Positions 17,399-27,245 of a stretch of 64,000 nucleotides of DNA are shown here, in pieces. The DNA is taken from NCBI GenBank assembly GCA_913045375.1, contig CAJWQE010000003.1:1-64000 (forward strand), written 5' to 3'. Every line of letters begins with the position of its first letter. Within the stretch, counting starts at the first letter, position 1. The stretch comes from an uncultured Halieaceae bacterium. GTDB taxonomy: Bacteria > Pseudomonadota > Gammaproteobacteria > Pseudomonadales > Halieaceae. The translations under genes and the position numbers were made by a program. The notes below the pieces were generated by a model. It saw only the letters and a program-made list of their open reading frames with translations. It did no database searches and had not been told where the DNA came from.

Positions 17399-18757
17399 AT
17401 GAAAGTAATCGAACCTGCCAAAGAGCTGGATGTCATTCACTCCACCGATGTACTGGTTATCGGTAGTGGACCGGCGGGGCTGGCCGCTGCCATTGCAGCC
17501 GCAAGAGCAGGTGTCAGCGTCACCTTGCTCGAGCGTTTTGGGTGCTTCGGCGGCAACATCACCGCGGTGGGTGTTGAAGGCTTTGCCTGGTATCGACACG
17601 AGCAGACCGTTGACAGTGAAGGCATTGGCATTGAGTTCGAGGAGCGTGCCAAGGCAGCGGGCGCCTCAGTCGCTGAACCACAATCCCAAAGCCATGCTAT
17701 CGATGGTGAGGCCTTCAAAGCAGTCGCGGACGACCTTGTTCTCGAGGCTGGGATCACGCCCATGCTTCACCGATTATTTGTCGCTCCGATCATGGACGGC
17801 AGTCATATAACGGGTGCCATTGTCGAAAGTAAGGCCGGCAGGGAAGCCATCCTTGCGGAGCGCGTCATTGACGCGACGGGCGATGCGGATGTTGCGCACA
17901 GGGCTGGTGCGCCAACCATAAAGCAAGCCAAGGAGGACATGATTGGTGCCTCGGTAATGTTCTCGCTCACAGGTGTCGACAAAACGAAGTTCATCGAGCA
18001 CGTCAAAGCAGCGCCTCACACCTATGCGGACTGGGCCTACGGTCAATGGACAATTGAAACCACGGGGAAGGAAGATGAGATGTTCTCGCCCTTCCTGCGC
18101 AAGCCATTTGAGCGTGCACGGGCTGAAGGACTGATCCCGCCCAACCTCGATACAATTTCAGGCACCTGGGGCGCACTTTACGACACGGGCGACCTCACCT
18201 ACATGAACCTCGTACACCTCCTCGGTTATGACGGCACCGATCCCACCGATCTCACGCGCGGCGAGATGGAAGGTCGCAAGCAGGCGATGATGGCGGTGAA
18301 GGCGCTCCAAGCATTCCAACCCGGCTGCGAGAATGCCAAGTTACGAAACTTCGGAATGACTTTAGGCATTCGCGATACCCGGAAAATTGACGCCGCCTAC
18401 AACATGACCGGAAACGATGTGCGTGAGCAGGGACGGTTTGACGACTCAGTCGGCATCTTCCCCGAGTTCATCGATGGCTACGGCATCCTCATCCTGCCCA
18501 CTACCGGTCGCTACTTCCACCTGCCCTATCGAACCTTGATTCCGAGAAATGTTGAGAATCTCATTTGCGCCGGCCGCATTACCGGGGGTGATCGCGTCAG
18601 CCATGCCGCCACGCGCAATATGATGTGCTGTGCAGTGACCGGTCAGGCAGCAGGCACTGCTGCCGCCTTATCAGTCAAACGAAACGAACGCTTTAAGGAC
18701 CTGTCGGTATCAGCACTGCAGGAGGAGCTGAAACGTCAGGGCGCACGCATACACTAA
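17399..18757 (+). CDS. FAD-dependent oxidoreductase (FAD_oxidored family)
   Basis: Flavoprotein of 452 residues. A Rossmann dinucleotide fold opens the protein (DVLVIGSGPAGLAAAIAAARAG, residues about 20-41), followed by LLERFGCFGGN, which is typical of the FAD_oxidored (PF12831) group, and by VIDATGDADVAHRAG, the second FAD contact. The C-terminal part contains LICAGRITGGDRVSHAATRN, the last FAD-binding segment. The reaction is unknown; related proteins are annotated only as FAD-dependent oxidoreductases. The ATG at 17399 is chosen because GGAG lies 6 nt upstream; an in-frame start 15 nt earlier lacks such a site. It is divergent from the TonB receptor and convergent with the choline-type operon. 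Confidence 0.85.
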   Translation: MKVIEPAKELDVIHSTDVLVIGSGPAGLAAAIAAARAGVSVTLLERFGCFGGNITAVGVEGFAWYRHEQTVDSEGIGIEFEERAKAAGASVAEPQSQSHAIDGEAFKAVADDLVLEAGITPMLHRLFVAPIMDGSHITGAIVESKAGREAILAERVIDATGDADVAHRAGAPTIKQAKEDMIGASVMFSLTGVDKTKFIEHVKAAPHTYADWAYGQWTIETTGKEDEMFSPFLRKPFERARAEGLIPPNLDTISGTWGALYDTGDLTYMNLVHLLGYDGTDPTDLTRGEMEGRKQAMMAVKALQAFQPGCENAKLRNFGMTLGIRDTRKIDAAYNMTGNDVREQGRFDDSVGIFPEFIDGYGILILPTTGRYFHLPYRTLIPRNVENLICAGRITGGDRVSHAATRNMMCCAVTGQAAGTAAALSVKRNERFKDLSVSALQEELKRQGARIH

Positions 18758-18795
18758 GCGCTCTTCGTGCCAGGTGGGACGGACGTTTGAAACGC

Positions 18796-19917
18796 TCAGA
18801 CAGTGAGCTGACCACGTCTGTCAAAGACAAGTGTGTAAATGGCGACGTACAGCCCAATCACGACTATGCCGATCCATTCGATTTTGAGCGGTGTGAACTG
18901 ATACAACCCAACCAAGCCGGCAAGCAGGCCCGCATGGGTCAGCATGTAGCGATACCGACCCAGTGCTTCCACCGTAAGACCCAGGTTCTGTGAGTACAGT
19001 CGGGTTAACGAGTCCAAGCTGTTAATGACGAACAGGATACCAACGACAATCATGAGCAGCGTAATTGAGTCGCTGACGGGCGTCCCGCCTGCAAAATAAC
19101 CAAAGAGCACCGAGAACCACAGTGCGATGGGAATGGATGGCACAATCAATATCGCAATCAATAGCTTCCATACGGCCATACCGTTAACAAACCGAGCGAC
19201 AAATTGACCGATCATGATCGACCAGGCAAACCACCAACTCAGGTAGAAACCGTGATATTCGTTAATCGGCAGAATGAAGCGATCGAGGTTTGCCAGGTAG
19301 TCGCTCAGACCACTCATCGTCCCGAGAAGTCCGCTAACGCCGACACCCGACGCTAGCCACGCTGCCGCAATCAGAACAAAAAATAAGCCCGTGGAACTCA
19401 AGCTCAATATCCGTAATACGGAGAGTCGAGTACTCGATAACACCGCGAGGACAATCACCGTGCCCACCAGCAGGTAAGCTGCCAGTGGACTGATGCCCTC
19501 GATGTAACTGGGTAGGAAAGTAAGAAAGAGATACGCTGTGAAAGCGCAGGTCGCTATGACCACCAGATTATGAATCCAGCGTATGGGCGCGAGCTCAAAC
19601 AGTTTTAGTCGGGGCTCGATAGCGCAGAAATAGAGCGTTGTAAGGAAGTAAAACCCCCAAACTAGGCCGCCCCAAAAACCAAACTCAATTACTAGAGGAC
19701 TTGCGAAACCGTAATCGGTCTCAGTGGCATAGGTCTGAAAATCGATGAGCGGGAACATAATGAGCCCTACGTCTAGGCCCGAGGTGAACAGAATGGCCAA
19801 AAAGGACAGAGTGGGTAAGGGAGTGTCGCCAATGCATTGGTAGGTAGGCCACCGCAACACCACAAAGGATGCAGACAGCAAGGCAACCACCATGGCAATC
19901 GAGAGGAGCGTCATCAT
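18796..19917 (-). CDS. Short, divergent BCCT-like membrane transporter
   Basis: Integral membrane protein of 373 residues with about nine to ten hydrophobic segments. [20 protein letters not shown] resembles the tryptophan-rich TM8 signature of BCCT transporters (compare the full-length protein at 10947-12464), and [15 protein letters not shown] has no counterpart that I recognise. At 373 residues it is well below the usual 500 or so, and the glycine-rich TM3 segment is replaced by [16 protein letters not shown]. It is the last gene of the betB-phosphodiesterase-GMC operon, with a 4-nt ATGA overlap to the GMC gene, so a role in import of choline or a related osmolyte is likely. It could instead be a degenerate transporter. 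Confidence 0.75.
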   Translation of the reverse strand: MMTLLSIAMVVALLSASFVVLRWPTYQCIGDTPLPTLSFLAILFTSGLDVGLIMFPLIDFQTYATETDYGFASPLVIEFGFWGGLVWGFYFLTTLYFCAIEPRLKLFELAPIRWIHNLVVIATCAFTAYLFLTFLPSYIEGISPLAAYLLVGTVIVLAVLSSTRLSVLRILSLSSTGLFFVLIAAAWLASGVGVSGLLGTMSGLSDYLANLDRFILPINEYHGFYLSWWFAWSIMIGQFVARFVNGMAVWKLLIAILIVPSIPIALWFSVLFGYFAGGTPVSDSITLLMIVVGILFVINSLDSLTRLYSQNLGLTVEALGRYRYMLTHAGLLAGLVGLYQFTPLKIEWIGIVVIGLYVAIYTLVFDRRGQLTV

Positions 19918-21623
19918 GGGGCGGCCCTCAACAGGTCATCATCCATTGGCCGGATAGGCTCACCGACGCGCTGGGTGGTCTCCCAGTCCTTGGCGATCCA
20001 AGTTGCCGCATCAGACGTCTCGAGAGTCTCACCCCGGATCAGCGCAGCAGCACGCTCGGCCAGCATGATGGTGGGAGCGTTGAGATTACCGTTCGGAATA
20101 CTCGGGAATATGGAGGAATCAACCACACGGAGACCCGACACTCCGCGGACACGACACTCGGGATCGACAACCGCCATAGCATCGTCCTCGGCACCCATCC
20201 GGCAACTGCAGGAGGGATGATAAGCAGTCTCCACATTGGCTCGGACCCAGGCATCGACGGCACTATCATCCGATAGATCAATCGCAGGCTGTATTTCATC
20301 GCCTCTGAATTCATCGAGCGCGGGCTGACAAAGAATTTCACGCGTCAGGCGAAGACAGATGCGCCAGTCCTCACGATCTTTTTCGGTGGCGAGGTAATTG
20401 AAAACAATCTGCGGAGCCTCTGCAGGGTCAGCACTTCGTATACGAACGTGACCGCGACTTTCGGGTTTGTTGGGCCCCACATGCACCTGAAAGCCATGGC
20501 CATTGAATGCTGCGTTGCCGTCGTAGCGAATCGCACCGGGTAGAAAGTGGTACTGAATATCGGGCCACTCGACACCCGCTCTCGTGCGGATGAAGCCGCA
20601 AGACTCGAAATGATTACTCGCACCTAAGCCCGTTTTGGTAAGCACCCATTGCAGACCAATCTTGAACCTGCCCCACGGGTTCAAATGTCCGTTGATAGTA
20701 ATGGGTTGGGTGCACCGGTATTGAAAGTAGACCTCCAAGTGATCGGTGAGATTTTCACCGACACCCGGGAGTTCATGAACCATCGCAACACCCGCATCTG
20801 ACAGCACATTGGCAGGCCCGATGCCTGAACGTTGAAGAATACTCGGTGAGCCAATGCTACCTGCGCTCAACACCACTTCACGTCGGGTCGATGCGACTTT
20901 AATAGCACCGGCCTTTTTGAAGACGACGCGCTTAGCAACGCCCTCTTCCAGTTCAATTCGCTCAACTTCGGCACCTGTCATCACGGTTAGGTTCGATCGA
21001 CCTCGAACGGGCTCGAGGTAGGACCTGCGAGTCGAGGAGCGAACACCACCCCTCACGGTCATATGCATCGGACCGAAACCCTCTTGCCTGTAACCATTGT
21101 AGTCATCAGTTAGGCCGTAGCCGGCTTCTTGACCCGCATCGATAAAGGCCTGATACAGGGGGTTTTTGCGATTGTTGCCGTTAGAGGTACCCACAGGGCC
21201 ATCGCCACCACGATAATCATCGCCGCCGTGCATCCAGGATTCAGCGCGCTGAAAATACGGTAGGCAATTCTCATAATTCCAACCAGTGGCACCCAGCGAC
21301 TCCCACTCATCAAAATCACGCGCATGACCTCTGACGTAGACCATGCCATTAATCGCTGAAGATCCGCCCAACCCCCGACCGCGCGCAGCATCCATCGGTC
21401 GCCCGTCCAGTGCCGGCTCGGGTTCGCTGAAATACCCCCAGTTGAAGACTTTCGACGCCATCGGTATGGCAAAGGCCGTTGGCATATCGACAAAGAGGCT
21501 ACGGCCACTGCCACCAGCCTCTAACAATAAGACGGATATTGAAGAATCCTGTGACAGTCGATTGGCCAACACACAGCCGGCAGATCCGCCGCCTACAATG
21601 ATGTAATCAAACTCCTCAGCCAC
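19914..21623 (-). CDS. GMC family flavoprotein oxidoreductase, choline dehydrogenase-like
   Basis: GMC oxidoreductase of 569 residues, oxidising an alcohol with FAD. The N-terminal FAD site is [23 protein letters not shown] signatures [20 protein letters not shown] and [15 protein letters not shown] follow. The C-terminal active-site segment [11 protein letters not shown] carries the conserved His, and the product closely follows the BetA layout. The start is GTG at 21623, preceded by GAGGAG 6 nt away; the open frame extends 225 nt further into the upstream gene without relevant sequence. With BetB encoded upstream and a BCCT-like gene downstream, choline to betaine aldehyde is the most economical reaction, but GMC substrate range is broad. 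Confidence 0.85.
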   Translation of the reverse strand: MAEEFDYIIVGGGSAGCVLANRLSQDSSISVLLLEAGGSGRSLFVDMPTAFAIPMASKVFNWGYFSEPEPALDGRPMDAARGRGLGGSSAINGMVYVRGHARDFDEWESLGATGWNYENCLPYFQRAESWMHGGDDYRGGDGPVGTSNGNNRKNPLYQAFIDAGQEAGYGLTDDYNGYRQEGFGPMHMTVRGGVRSSTRRSYLEPVRGRSNLTVMTGAEVERIELEEGVAKRVVFKKAGAIKVASTRREVVLSAGSIGSPSILQRSGIGPANVLSDAGVAMVHELPGVGENLTDHLEVYFQYRCTQPITINGHLNPWGRFKIGLQWVLTKTGLGASNHFESCGFIRTRAGVEWPDIQYHFLPGAIRYDGNAAFNGHGFQVHVGPNKPESRGHVRIRSADPAEAPQIVFNYLATEKDREDWRICLRLTREILCQPALDEFRGDEIQPAIDLSDDSAVDAWVRANVETAYHPSCSCRMGAEDDAMAVVDPECRVRGVSGLRVVDSSIFPSIPNGNLNAPTIMLAERAAALIRGETLETSDAATWIAKDWETTQRVGEPIRPMDDDLLRAAP

Positions 21624-21633
21624 CGTCAGCTCC

Positions 21634-22707
21634 TCACTGCGATAATAACGATTGCCCTTCGAGTTGCGCCGCAACCTCTTCGGGCATTTCAAAGCCCATG
21701 TGCTCAACAATCGTCGGAAAGATATCGACAATGGCTGCACTGCGCTCGGCCGGGGAAACCATACGCGGACTATTGCTTGCGATCCAGATTGTGCGCTCCC
21801 GGTCCGACTGGCCACCGTGATCCTTACCGTTCGATGAGGTTCTACCATGATCGGTGGTGACGATGACGAGCCAATCTTCGTCTACAAATTGCTGGCTTCG
21901 TGCCTGAACGGCCGCCCACAGCTCGGACACACGCGCATCAAGCCAGCGTACGGCAAGATCCATTACGGGGCCGTCGCCATCGCGATGACCAATATCGTCT
22001 GTGTGCTGTAAGTAGACCCATGAAAGATCCGGCGCGGACTCAAGAAGCGTCTTGGCTGCCAAGGTCGTTACTTGTAGATCGACAGCCTGAATTCGCTCGA
22101 CATCATCAAGCGCAGGCGCGAAAGAAGGATCCTTTTCAAATCCATCAGCCACGAAGTCAAACTTGTAGCCTCCTGCCGCTTCCAAACCATCACCCATCAA
22201 GATGGTTCTATTGTCCGTCCATGTCGAGAAAAGCCCGGTGGTTACTGCTCTGGCTTGGTGCTTAGCAACTCGAAAAATATCCCAGAACGCGTAGTTCGGC
22301 TCGATACCGTAGTTTGCGCGAACATTATGCTTGTCTGACCAGGTCCCGGTTAACAGGCTCATGTAGCCAACTGCGGACACGGTTGGACTTTCTGTCGGCT
22401 CACCAAGCTCGCCTCCAACGTAGGCTCGCTGATACGAACCCTCCGCGGCGACAGCATCGATGCCTCGCGTGTTTACACGCTCAATGACGTCGGCGGGAAT
22501 ACCGTCAACAACGACAAATAGGGTTTTTGGCGTCTTATTCAACTGAACCCCATCATCTGAAGTCCTGGGATCTGCAACGGTCACCTGAGCCATGAGCACC
22601 CCCATGCCAAGAAGCACTGGCAAAGGCAGTCTGGCATACGCCCAGAATCGATGTAAGCCCGCCAGCACTTGCACCTTCAATGAGACAAAGAAGAACCCGG
22701 GGCGCAT
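21634..22707 (-). CDS. Alkaline-phosphatase-superfamily phosphodiesterase, ENPP-like, exported
   Basis: A 357-residue enzyme with an N-terminal hydrophobic segment ([17 protein letters not shown], about 28-45) that should direct export. Metal and catalytic residues of the type I phosphodiesterase/nucleotide pyrophosphatase family are visible: Asp68 in VVVDGIP, a probable nucleophile Ser111 in [14 protein letters not shown] where nucleotide-type enzymes have Thr, HTDDIGH, and [17 protein letters not shown]. Its place inside a betB/GMC/BCCT operon suggests a choline-releasing substrate such as glycerophosphocholine, as for animal ENPP6; this is inference. Start 22707 has GAGGAG upstream; a longer frame would overlap betB by 179 nt. 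Confidence 0.82.
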   Translation of the reverse strand: MRPGFFFVSLKVQVLAGLHRFWAYARLPLPVLLGMGVLMAQVTVADPRTSDDGVQLNKTPKTLFVVVDGIPADVIERVNTRGIDAVAAEGSYQRAYVGGELGEPTESPTVSAVGYMSLLTGTWSDKHNVRANYGIEPNYAFWDIFRVAKHQARAVTTGLFSTWTDNRTILMGDGLEAAGGYKFDFVADGFEKDPSFAPALDDVERIQAVDLQVTTLAAKTLLESAPDLSWVYLQHTDDIGHRDGDGPVMDLAVRWLDARVSELWAAVQARSQQFVDEDWLVIVTTDHGRTSSNGKDHGGQSDRERTIWIASNSPRMVSPAERSAAIVDIFPTIVEHMGFEMPEEVAAQLEGQSLLSQ

Positions 22708-22774
22708 CAGCTTACTCCTCACAAAGTCAGCCAGCGCTCGTTGTATGACAACACGGGCTGGAGCATCGTGCCTT

Positions 22775-24280
22775 TCAATAGGTTTTTTCGACCTTACCCA
22801 AATTGGCATAAATCGTTTTTGTTTGAGTAAAGTGCTCGATCGTTTGCAGTCCGTTTTCACGGCCAATACCTGACTCTTTGTAGCCACCGAACGGAATTTC
22901 GGCAGGGGTAATATTGTATTCGTTGATCCAGACAATACCGGCCTGCAAGGCATTGGCTACTCGATGAGCCAAGGAAAAATTCTGGCTAAAGACGGCAGCA
23001 GCGAGTCCTAGACGCGTGGCATTAGCACGGTTGACCACATCCGCTTCATCAGAAAATTTCAACACCGTCATTACCGGGCCAAACACCTCATCGGTAACCA
23101 CCGAATGATCTTCATTATTGGTCACTACTACGGCCGGTGACACGTAGTAGCCACCAGAAAACGCGGCATCAAAATCAGTGTCACCACCACACAAAAGACT
23201 AACGTCATCCGCGCTTCGAACCTCAGACAGGTAACCCGCCACCTTGTCCAATTGCTGCTGTGATACCAATGGTCCCATCTGGGTTTCGGGGTCAAAGGGA
23301 TCACCGACAACAATCGCGTTGGAGCGCACTACCACCTCGTCAACAAAGGCATCGTAGATCGCTTCATGAACGAAGACCCGGGTGCCATTCGAGCAAACCT
23401 GGCCCGTTGAGTAAAAGTTTCCCGCCAATGCGGCGTTAACGGCGCTATCGAAGTCGCAATCATCAAAGATAACAATGGGCGATTTACCACCCAGCTCGAG
23501 TGTCACCTTTTTCAGAGTGTCTGATGCCATGGCCGCGACACGTTTCCCGGTGGCGACCGAGCCTGTCAGCGACACCTTTACCACATCCGGGTGCTTTACC
23601 AACGCGCTACCTGTTTCACCAGCGCCCAGCACAACATTGAACACGCCCTCGGGCAGTCCCGCCTCACGGTATATTTCCGCCAGCTTCAAGGCCGTGAGAG
23701 GTGTCACCTCAGAGGGCTTAAACACCATGGTGTTGCCGCAGGCGAGTGCCGGTGCAGACTTCCACAAGGCGATCTGGATGGGGTAATTCCATGCCCCAAT
23801 CGCTGCACACACCCCAAGGGGCTCACGTCGCATGATTGCGAAGGCCTCAGGCGGAAGATCGATATGTGACCCTTGCAGGCTCTGCGCAACGCTCGCGTAG
23901 TACTCGAGCACCTCGACGCCGCTGATGATGTCGATCACGCTCGTTTCCTGAATGGCTTTGCCCGAATCAAGGGTCTCCAGTTCCGCAAGCTCCTGATTTC
24001 TCTCTCTCAGAAGCGCCGCCGCCCGTCGCAAAATGGCGCCGCGCTCAGCCGCGGGCGTCTCCGACCAGGCTGCAAACGCCGCATGGGCCGAGGCCACGGC
24101 AGCATCGACGAGGTGCTCGTCGGCAATTTCGACATCACAGATCACATGCCCCGTGCCCGGGTGTCGCGTTTGAAATGTCTCCCCCGACGAGGATGAAACA
24201 AAATCACCATTGATGAAGCTGCGCTGCCGCTCCAAGGTACTGGTTTTGTCATAAAACGGTGCGTTGGTCGTTGCGTCCAT
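22775..24280 (-). CDS. betB: Betaine-aldehyde dehydrogenase-like aldehyde dehydrogenase
   Basis: NAD(P)-dependent aldehyde dehydrogenase of 501 residues. The motifs are intact: GAWNYPIQIALWKSAPAL, FKPSEVTPLTAL for the cofactor, VTLELGGKSP with the general-base Glu, and GQVCSNGTRVFV with the catalytic Cys. The segment GLPEGVFNVVLG and the C-terminal FGGYKESGIGRENG are characteristic of BetB and related enzymes. It would convert betaine aldehyde to glycine betaine, completing the reaction begun by the GMC enzyme two genes downstream. The ATG at 24280 fits the family N-terminus. No betI regulator is present in the window; the 271-nt divergent region to the MFS gene must hold the promoter. Confidence 0.85.
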   Translation of the reverse strand: MDATTNAPFYDKTSTLERQRSFINGDFVSSSSGETFQTRHPGTGHVICDVEIADEHLVDAAVASAHAAFAAWSETPAAERGAILRRAAALLRERNQELAELETLDSGKAIQETSVIDIISGVEVLEYYASVAQSLQGSHIDLPPEAFAIMRREPLGVCAAIGAWNYPIQIALWKSAPALACGNTMVFKPSEVTPLTALKLAEIYREAGLPEGVFNVVLGAGETGSALVKHPDVVKVSLTGSVATGKRVAAMASDTLKKVTLELGGKSPIVIFDDCDFDSAVNAALAGNFYSTGQVCSNGTRVFVHEAIYDAFVDEVVVRSNAIVVGDPFDPETQMGPLVSQQQLDKVAGYLSEVRSADDVSLLCGGDTDFDAAFSGGYYVSPAVVVTNNEDHSVVTDEVFGPVMTVLKFSDEADVVNRANATRLGLAAAVFSQNFSLAHRVANALQAGIVWINEYNITPAEIPFGGYKESGIGRENGLQTIEHFTQTKTIYANLGKVEKTY

Positions 24281-24551
24281 GGTGTGGCCATCACTTATTC
24301 TTCGAGTCTCGTGGCGCAATGATTGCACAGATCGACAGCAGCAGCCGAGCAGTCCGGGGTTTTTTATCTACCTTTGTTGGGCCCTTAACGCGCCCCGAGC
24401 ACACCGGTTAAAACCCCTCGCCCATTGACCCGCGCGCCATCTCGCTATTAGATGAATGTCGATATGCGGGGCAGCAAATGCGCGATTCCGCTAATTCATC
24501 GCTTGCCGATGAGTGAATAAACAATAAAAGCCAAGACTGAGAGATCGAATA

Positions 24552-25871
24552 ATGAGTGACACAACTGGGCAGGACCAGCAGCAGAACATGCGTCGGGTCG
24601 CAATGACCTCGCTCGCGGGAACCAGTATCGAATGGTATGACTTCTTTCTTTACGGCACGGCCGCTGCGGTGATTTTCCCGAAAGCGTTTTTCCCACAGGA
24701 GCTGCCGACCATGGTCCTTCTGATCATCAGCTTCAGTACGCTTGCGGTCGGATTCTTGGCTCGTCCTCTGGGCGGAATTATCTTTGGTCACTTCGGTGAT
24801 CGCATCGGTCGCAAACGCACCTTGGTCGTCGCGTTGATGATGATGGGCGTTGCTACAACACTGATCGGCTTCCTTCCGACCTACGCATCCATCGGCATCG
24901 CCGCACCGCTCCTACTCGTAGCCCTGCGCTTCATTCAGGGACTGGCTATTGGCGGTCAGTGGGGCGGCGCCATGTTGCTCGTAACAGAGAGTGCGCCATC
25001 TGATCAGCGCGGCTGGTATGGGGCCTACGCACAGGCTGGTGCCCCTATGGGTGTCATTCTCGCGAACCTCGCTTTCATTGGTGTCAGCAGCTCGATGAGC
25101 GACGAAGCATTTATGGATTGGGGCTGGCGACTACCGTTCATCGCCAGCATCGTGCTGATCGGTATTTCTATGTACATTCAGCTCAAAATTGAAGACACAG
25201 AAGCCTTCCGATCACTCAGCGATGCACAATCGGCTGACGATAAACCAGCAGCCGCTGTCGAACGTTCACCGGTGATTGAAGCGATTCGTAAATACCCCAA
25301 GCGCATCATGTTGGCAGCCGGCGCCTTCCTGTCGGTTCAGGTGACGTTCTATATCCTGATCGCCTTCGTGATTGCCTATGGCATGAACTCGCCCTCGGTT
25401 GAACTATCGCGCGACACGATGCTGACGGCCGTTCTGGTCGCCGCCGCCATCATGGTGCCAACGCAGTTCTACTTCTCCGGATTATCAGATCGTGTTGGGC
25501 GCAAGAACGTCTATCGCTGGGGTGCCATCCTCACTGGTATCTGGGGCTTCATCTTATTCCCACTCATCGACACGGGTGATCCCATGATGATTGGCTTTGC
25601 TATCACCATGGGGCTTTTGTTTCTTGGCATGCAATACGGACCTCAAGCAGCCTACTTCACCGAGCTATTCAGTACCGAAGTGCGCTATTCGGGCGCTTCT
25701 CTGGGCTATCAGATTGGCGCGATTCTTGGCGGCGCACTCGCACCCACAATTGCCGTCTTGCTGTGGAATGAATTCGGCATCTTCTACGTGTCTGTCTACA
25801 TTGCGATTGCCGCGCTGTTGACGCTTTGGTCGCTGTCACAGCTCGAGGAAACGAAGGGTAATAGCCTCTAA
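24552..25871 (+). CDS. MFS transporter of the metabolite:H+ symporter (MHS) type
   Basis: Major facilitator of 439 residues with 12 hydrophobic segments. TSIEWYDFFLYGTAAA at the first helix, GHFGDRIGRKRTL in the TM2-TM3 loop and RFIQGLAIGGQWGGA in TM4 are hallmarks of the MHS subfamily (ProP, ShiA, KgtP relatives), and GLSDRVGRKNVYRWG repeats the loop motif in the second half. Substrates in this subfamily include proline/betaine, shikimate, oxoglutarate and dicarboxylates. It is divergent from betB, so an osmolyte or organic acid is plausible, but the C-terminal coiled coil of osmosensing ProP is missing. Confidence 0.9.
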   Translation: MSDTTGQDQQQNMRRVAMTSLAGTSIEWYDFFLYGTAAAVIFPKAFFPQELPTMVLLIISFSTLAVGFLARPLGGIIFGHFGDRIGRKRTLVVALMMMGVATTLIGFLPTYASIGIAAPLLLVALRFIQGLAIGGQWGGAMLLVTESAPSDQRGWYGAYAQAGAPMGVILANLAFIGVSSSMSDEAFMDWGWRLPFIASIVLIGISMYIQLKIEDTEAFRSLSDAQSADDKPAAAVERSPVIEAIRKYPKRIMLAAGAFLSVQVTFYILIAFVIAYGMNSPSVELSRDTMLTAVLVAAAIMVPTQFYFSGLSDRVGRKNVYRWGAILTGIWGFILFPLIDTGDPMMIGFAITMGLLFLGMQYGPQAAYFTELFSTEVRYSGASLGYQIGAILGGALAPTIAVLLWNEFGIFYVSVYIAIAALLTLWSLSQLEETKGNSL

Positions 25872-25936
25872 GCCCGAGTGGTCCTGGTACGCCGGTTGGT
25901 GCTGGCAACAACCTGTGACTTTCGGTGCTCTTAGAG

Positions 25937-26365
25937 CTACAGCAGGCCGCAGGCCTCGAGCCGCGGCCACTCTTTAGCGGGGCATTTGTCGACAACGACA
26001 GTTAGCCCCTTATCAAGTGCCTTTTGCTCTGCCTCAGGGTGTCGGACGTCAAGCTGCGTCCACAGAGACGGGGCTCCTATCGCAATCGCTTCGTCGACCA
26101 GGCCAGGTAAAACGCTGCCATCCCTAAAGACATCGACCAAGTCGACGGGGGTATCGATATCGCTGAGAGAACCAACCACGGTCTGACCCTGAAGGAATTG
26201 ACCTGCAAGGCCAGGATTCACGGGCGTCACCCGATAACCTTTCTTTAGAAGAAACTCCAAGACCTGATAGCTTGGCCGCTCAGGCTTATGGCTCGCACCA
26301 ACCAGCGCAATATGCCGCACGGTTTTGAGTAAATTGGCGAGACCCTCGTCGGTCTCGATCAACAC
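25937..26365 (-). CDS. CoA-binding domain protein (YccU-like)
   Basis: A 142-residue single-domain protein with a CoA-binding Rossmann-like fold: HIALVGASHKPERPSYQV near residue 18 is the nucleotide loop, followed by KGYRVTPVNPG and a C-terminal VVVDKCPAKEWPRL. Homologues are widespread and mostly uncharacterised; some bind CoA or acyl-CoA. The ATG lies 4 nt after the crotonase stop, so the two genes are probably one operon, which fits an acyl-CoA-related role. Confidence 0.88.
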   Translation of the reverse strand: MLIETDEGLANLLKTVRHIALVGASHKPERPSYQVLEFLLKKGYRVTPVNPGLAGQFLQGQTVVGSLSDIDTPVDLVDVFRDGSVLPGLVDEAIAIGAPSLWTQLDVRHPEAEQKALDKGLTVVVDKCPAKEWPRLEACGLL

Positions 26366-26369
26366 GAAA

Positions 26370-27161
26370 TCATCCCCAATTCGGAGTGCGCTTCTCGAAA
26401 AACGCCTTCACGCCTTGGCGAGATTCTTCAGAAGTCATGGCCTCAACCATGACCTGGTTAGCATGTTCGAACGCGTCGTTGAGCGGCATTTCAATCTGTG
26501 TGTAAAAAGCCGTCTTACCGTCTCGTATGCTCTGTGGCGAGCGCGAAGCAATCCGCTCGGCAAGTCGTTGAGTCTCTTCCAGCACCTGCTCCGCCGGCAC
26601 GTGCCGGTTGATTAGACCAAAGCGCTCTGCATCCGCCGCGTCGAAAAATTCGCCCGTAAGCGCCATTTCGAGTGCGTGCTTTCGTGAGAGATTTCGGCCA
26701 ATGCCAACCAAGGGTGTCGTGCAAAAAGCACCGAGGTTCACGCCCGGGGTGCAGAAACGAGCATCACTTGACGCAATGGCCATGTCGCAGGCCGATACGA
26801 GCTGACATCCCGCTGCTGTTGCCGTGCCCTGTACGCAGGCAATAACGGCTTTGGGACCGTGCACGATGCGCTGCATCATCGCGGCACAAGCTTCAAGGAC
26901 ACCCATGACGCGACGCTTCCACGCCTCACTAGTCTCCTCTGGCCGCCGTGCCATCTCGGTCAGGTCATGTCCTGCGGAGAACACCGGACCGCGAGCCGCT
27001 ATAACAATGCAGCGTATCTCGTCGTCGTCATACGCGGTCTCTAGTGAGGAAGTTATCTCAGCCAGCATGGTGCTGGATAATGGATTGCGCTGATCAGCAT
27101 TGTTCAGCGTCAGCCAGAGCACACCACGCTCCCGTGTTTTTTCGATTAATGCATAGGTCAT
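26370..27161 (-). CDS. Enoyl-CoA hydratase/isomerase family protein
   Basis: Crotonase of 263 residues (MTYALIEKTR...). Oxyanion-hole segments are ARGPVFSAGHDLTEM (about 58-72) and VQGTATAAGCQLVSACDMAI (about 110-130). The second block shows TAAGCQL where hydratases usually have GGG(C/N)EL, so the second catalytic Glu of hydratases does not appear conserved; the protein may not be a standard hydratase. Start 27161 has GGAG at 8-nt spacing; an in-frame GTG 9 nt earlier would overlap that site. It is followed after 4 nt by the CoA-binding protein gene. Confidence 0.88.
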   Translation of the reverse strand: MTYALIEKTRERGVLWLTLNNADQRNPLSSTMLAEITSSLETAYDDDEIRCIVIAARGPVFSAGHDLTEMARRPEETSEAWKRRVMGVLEACAAMMQRIVHGPKAVIACVQGTATAAGCQLVSACDMAIASSDARFCTPGVNLGAFCTTPLVGIGRNLSRKHALEMALTGEFFDAADAERFGLINRHVPAEQVLEETQRLAERIASRSPQSIRDGKTAFYTQIEMPLNDAFEHANQVMVEAMTSEESRQGVKAFFEKRTPNWG

Positions 27162-27245
27162 AGTGCTCACTCCGAGCGGTGCTAATGACCCTGATTTAAC
27201 CGAAGAATGAGACAGGAGGCAAAGTTTGGTGATGCAAAAAAGCGC

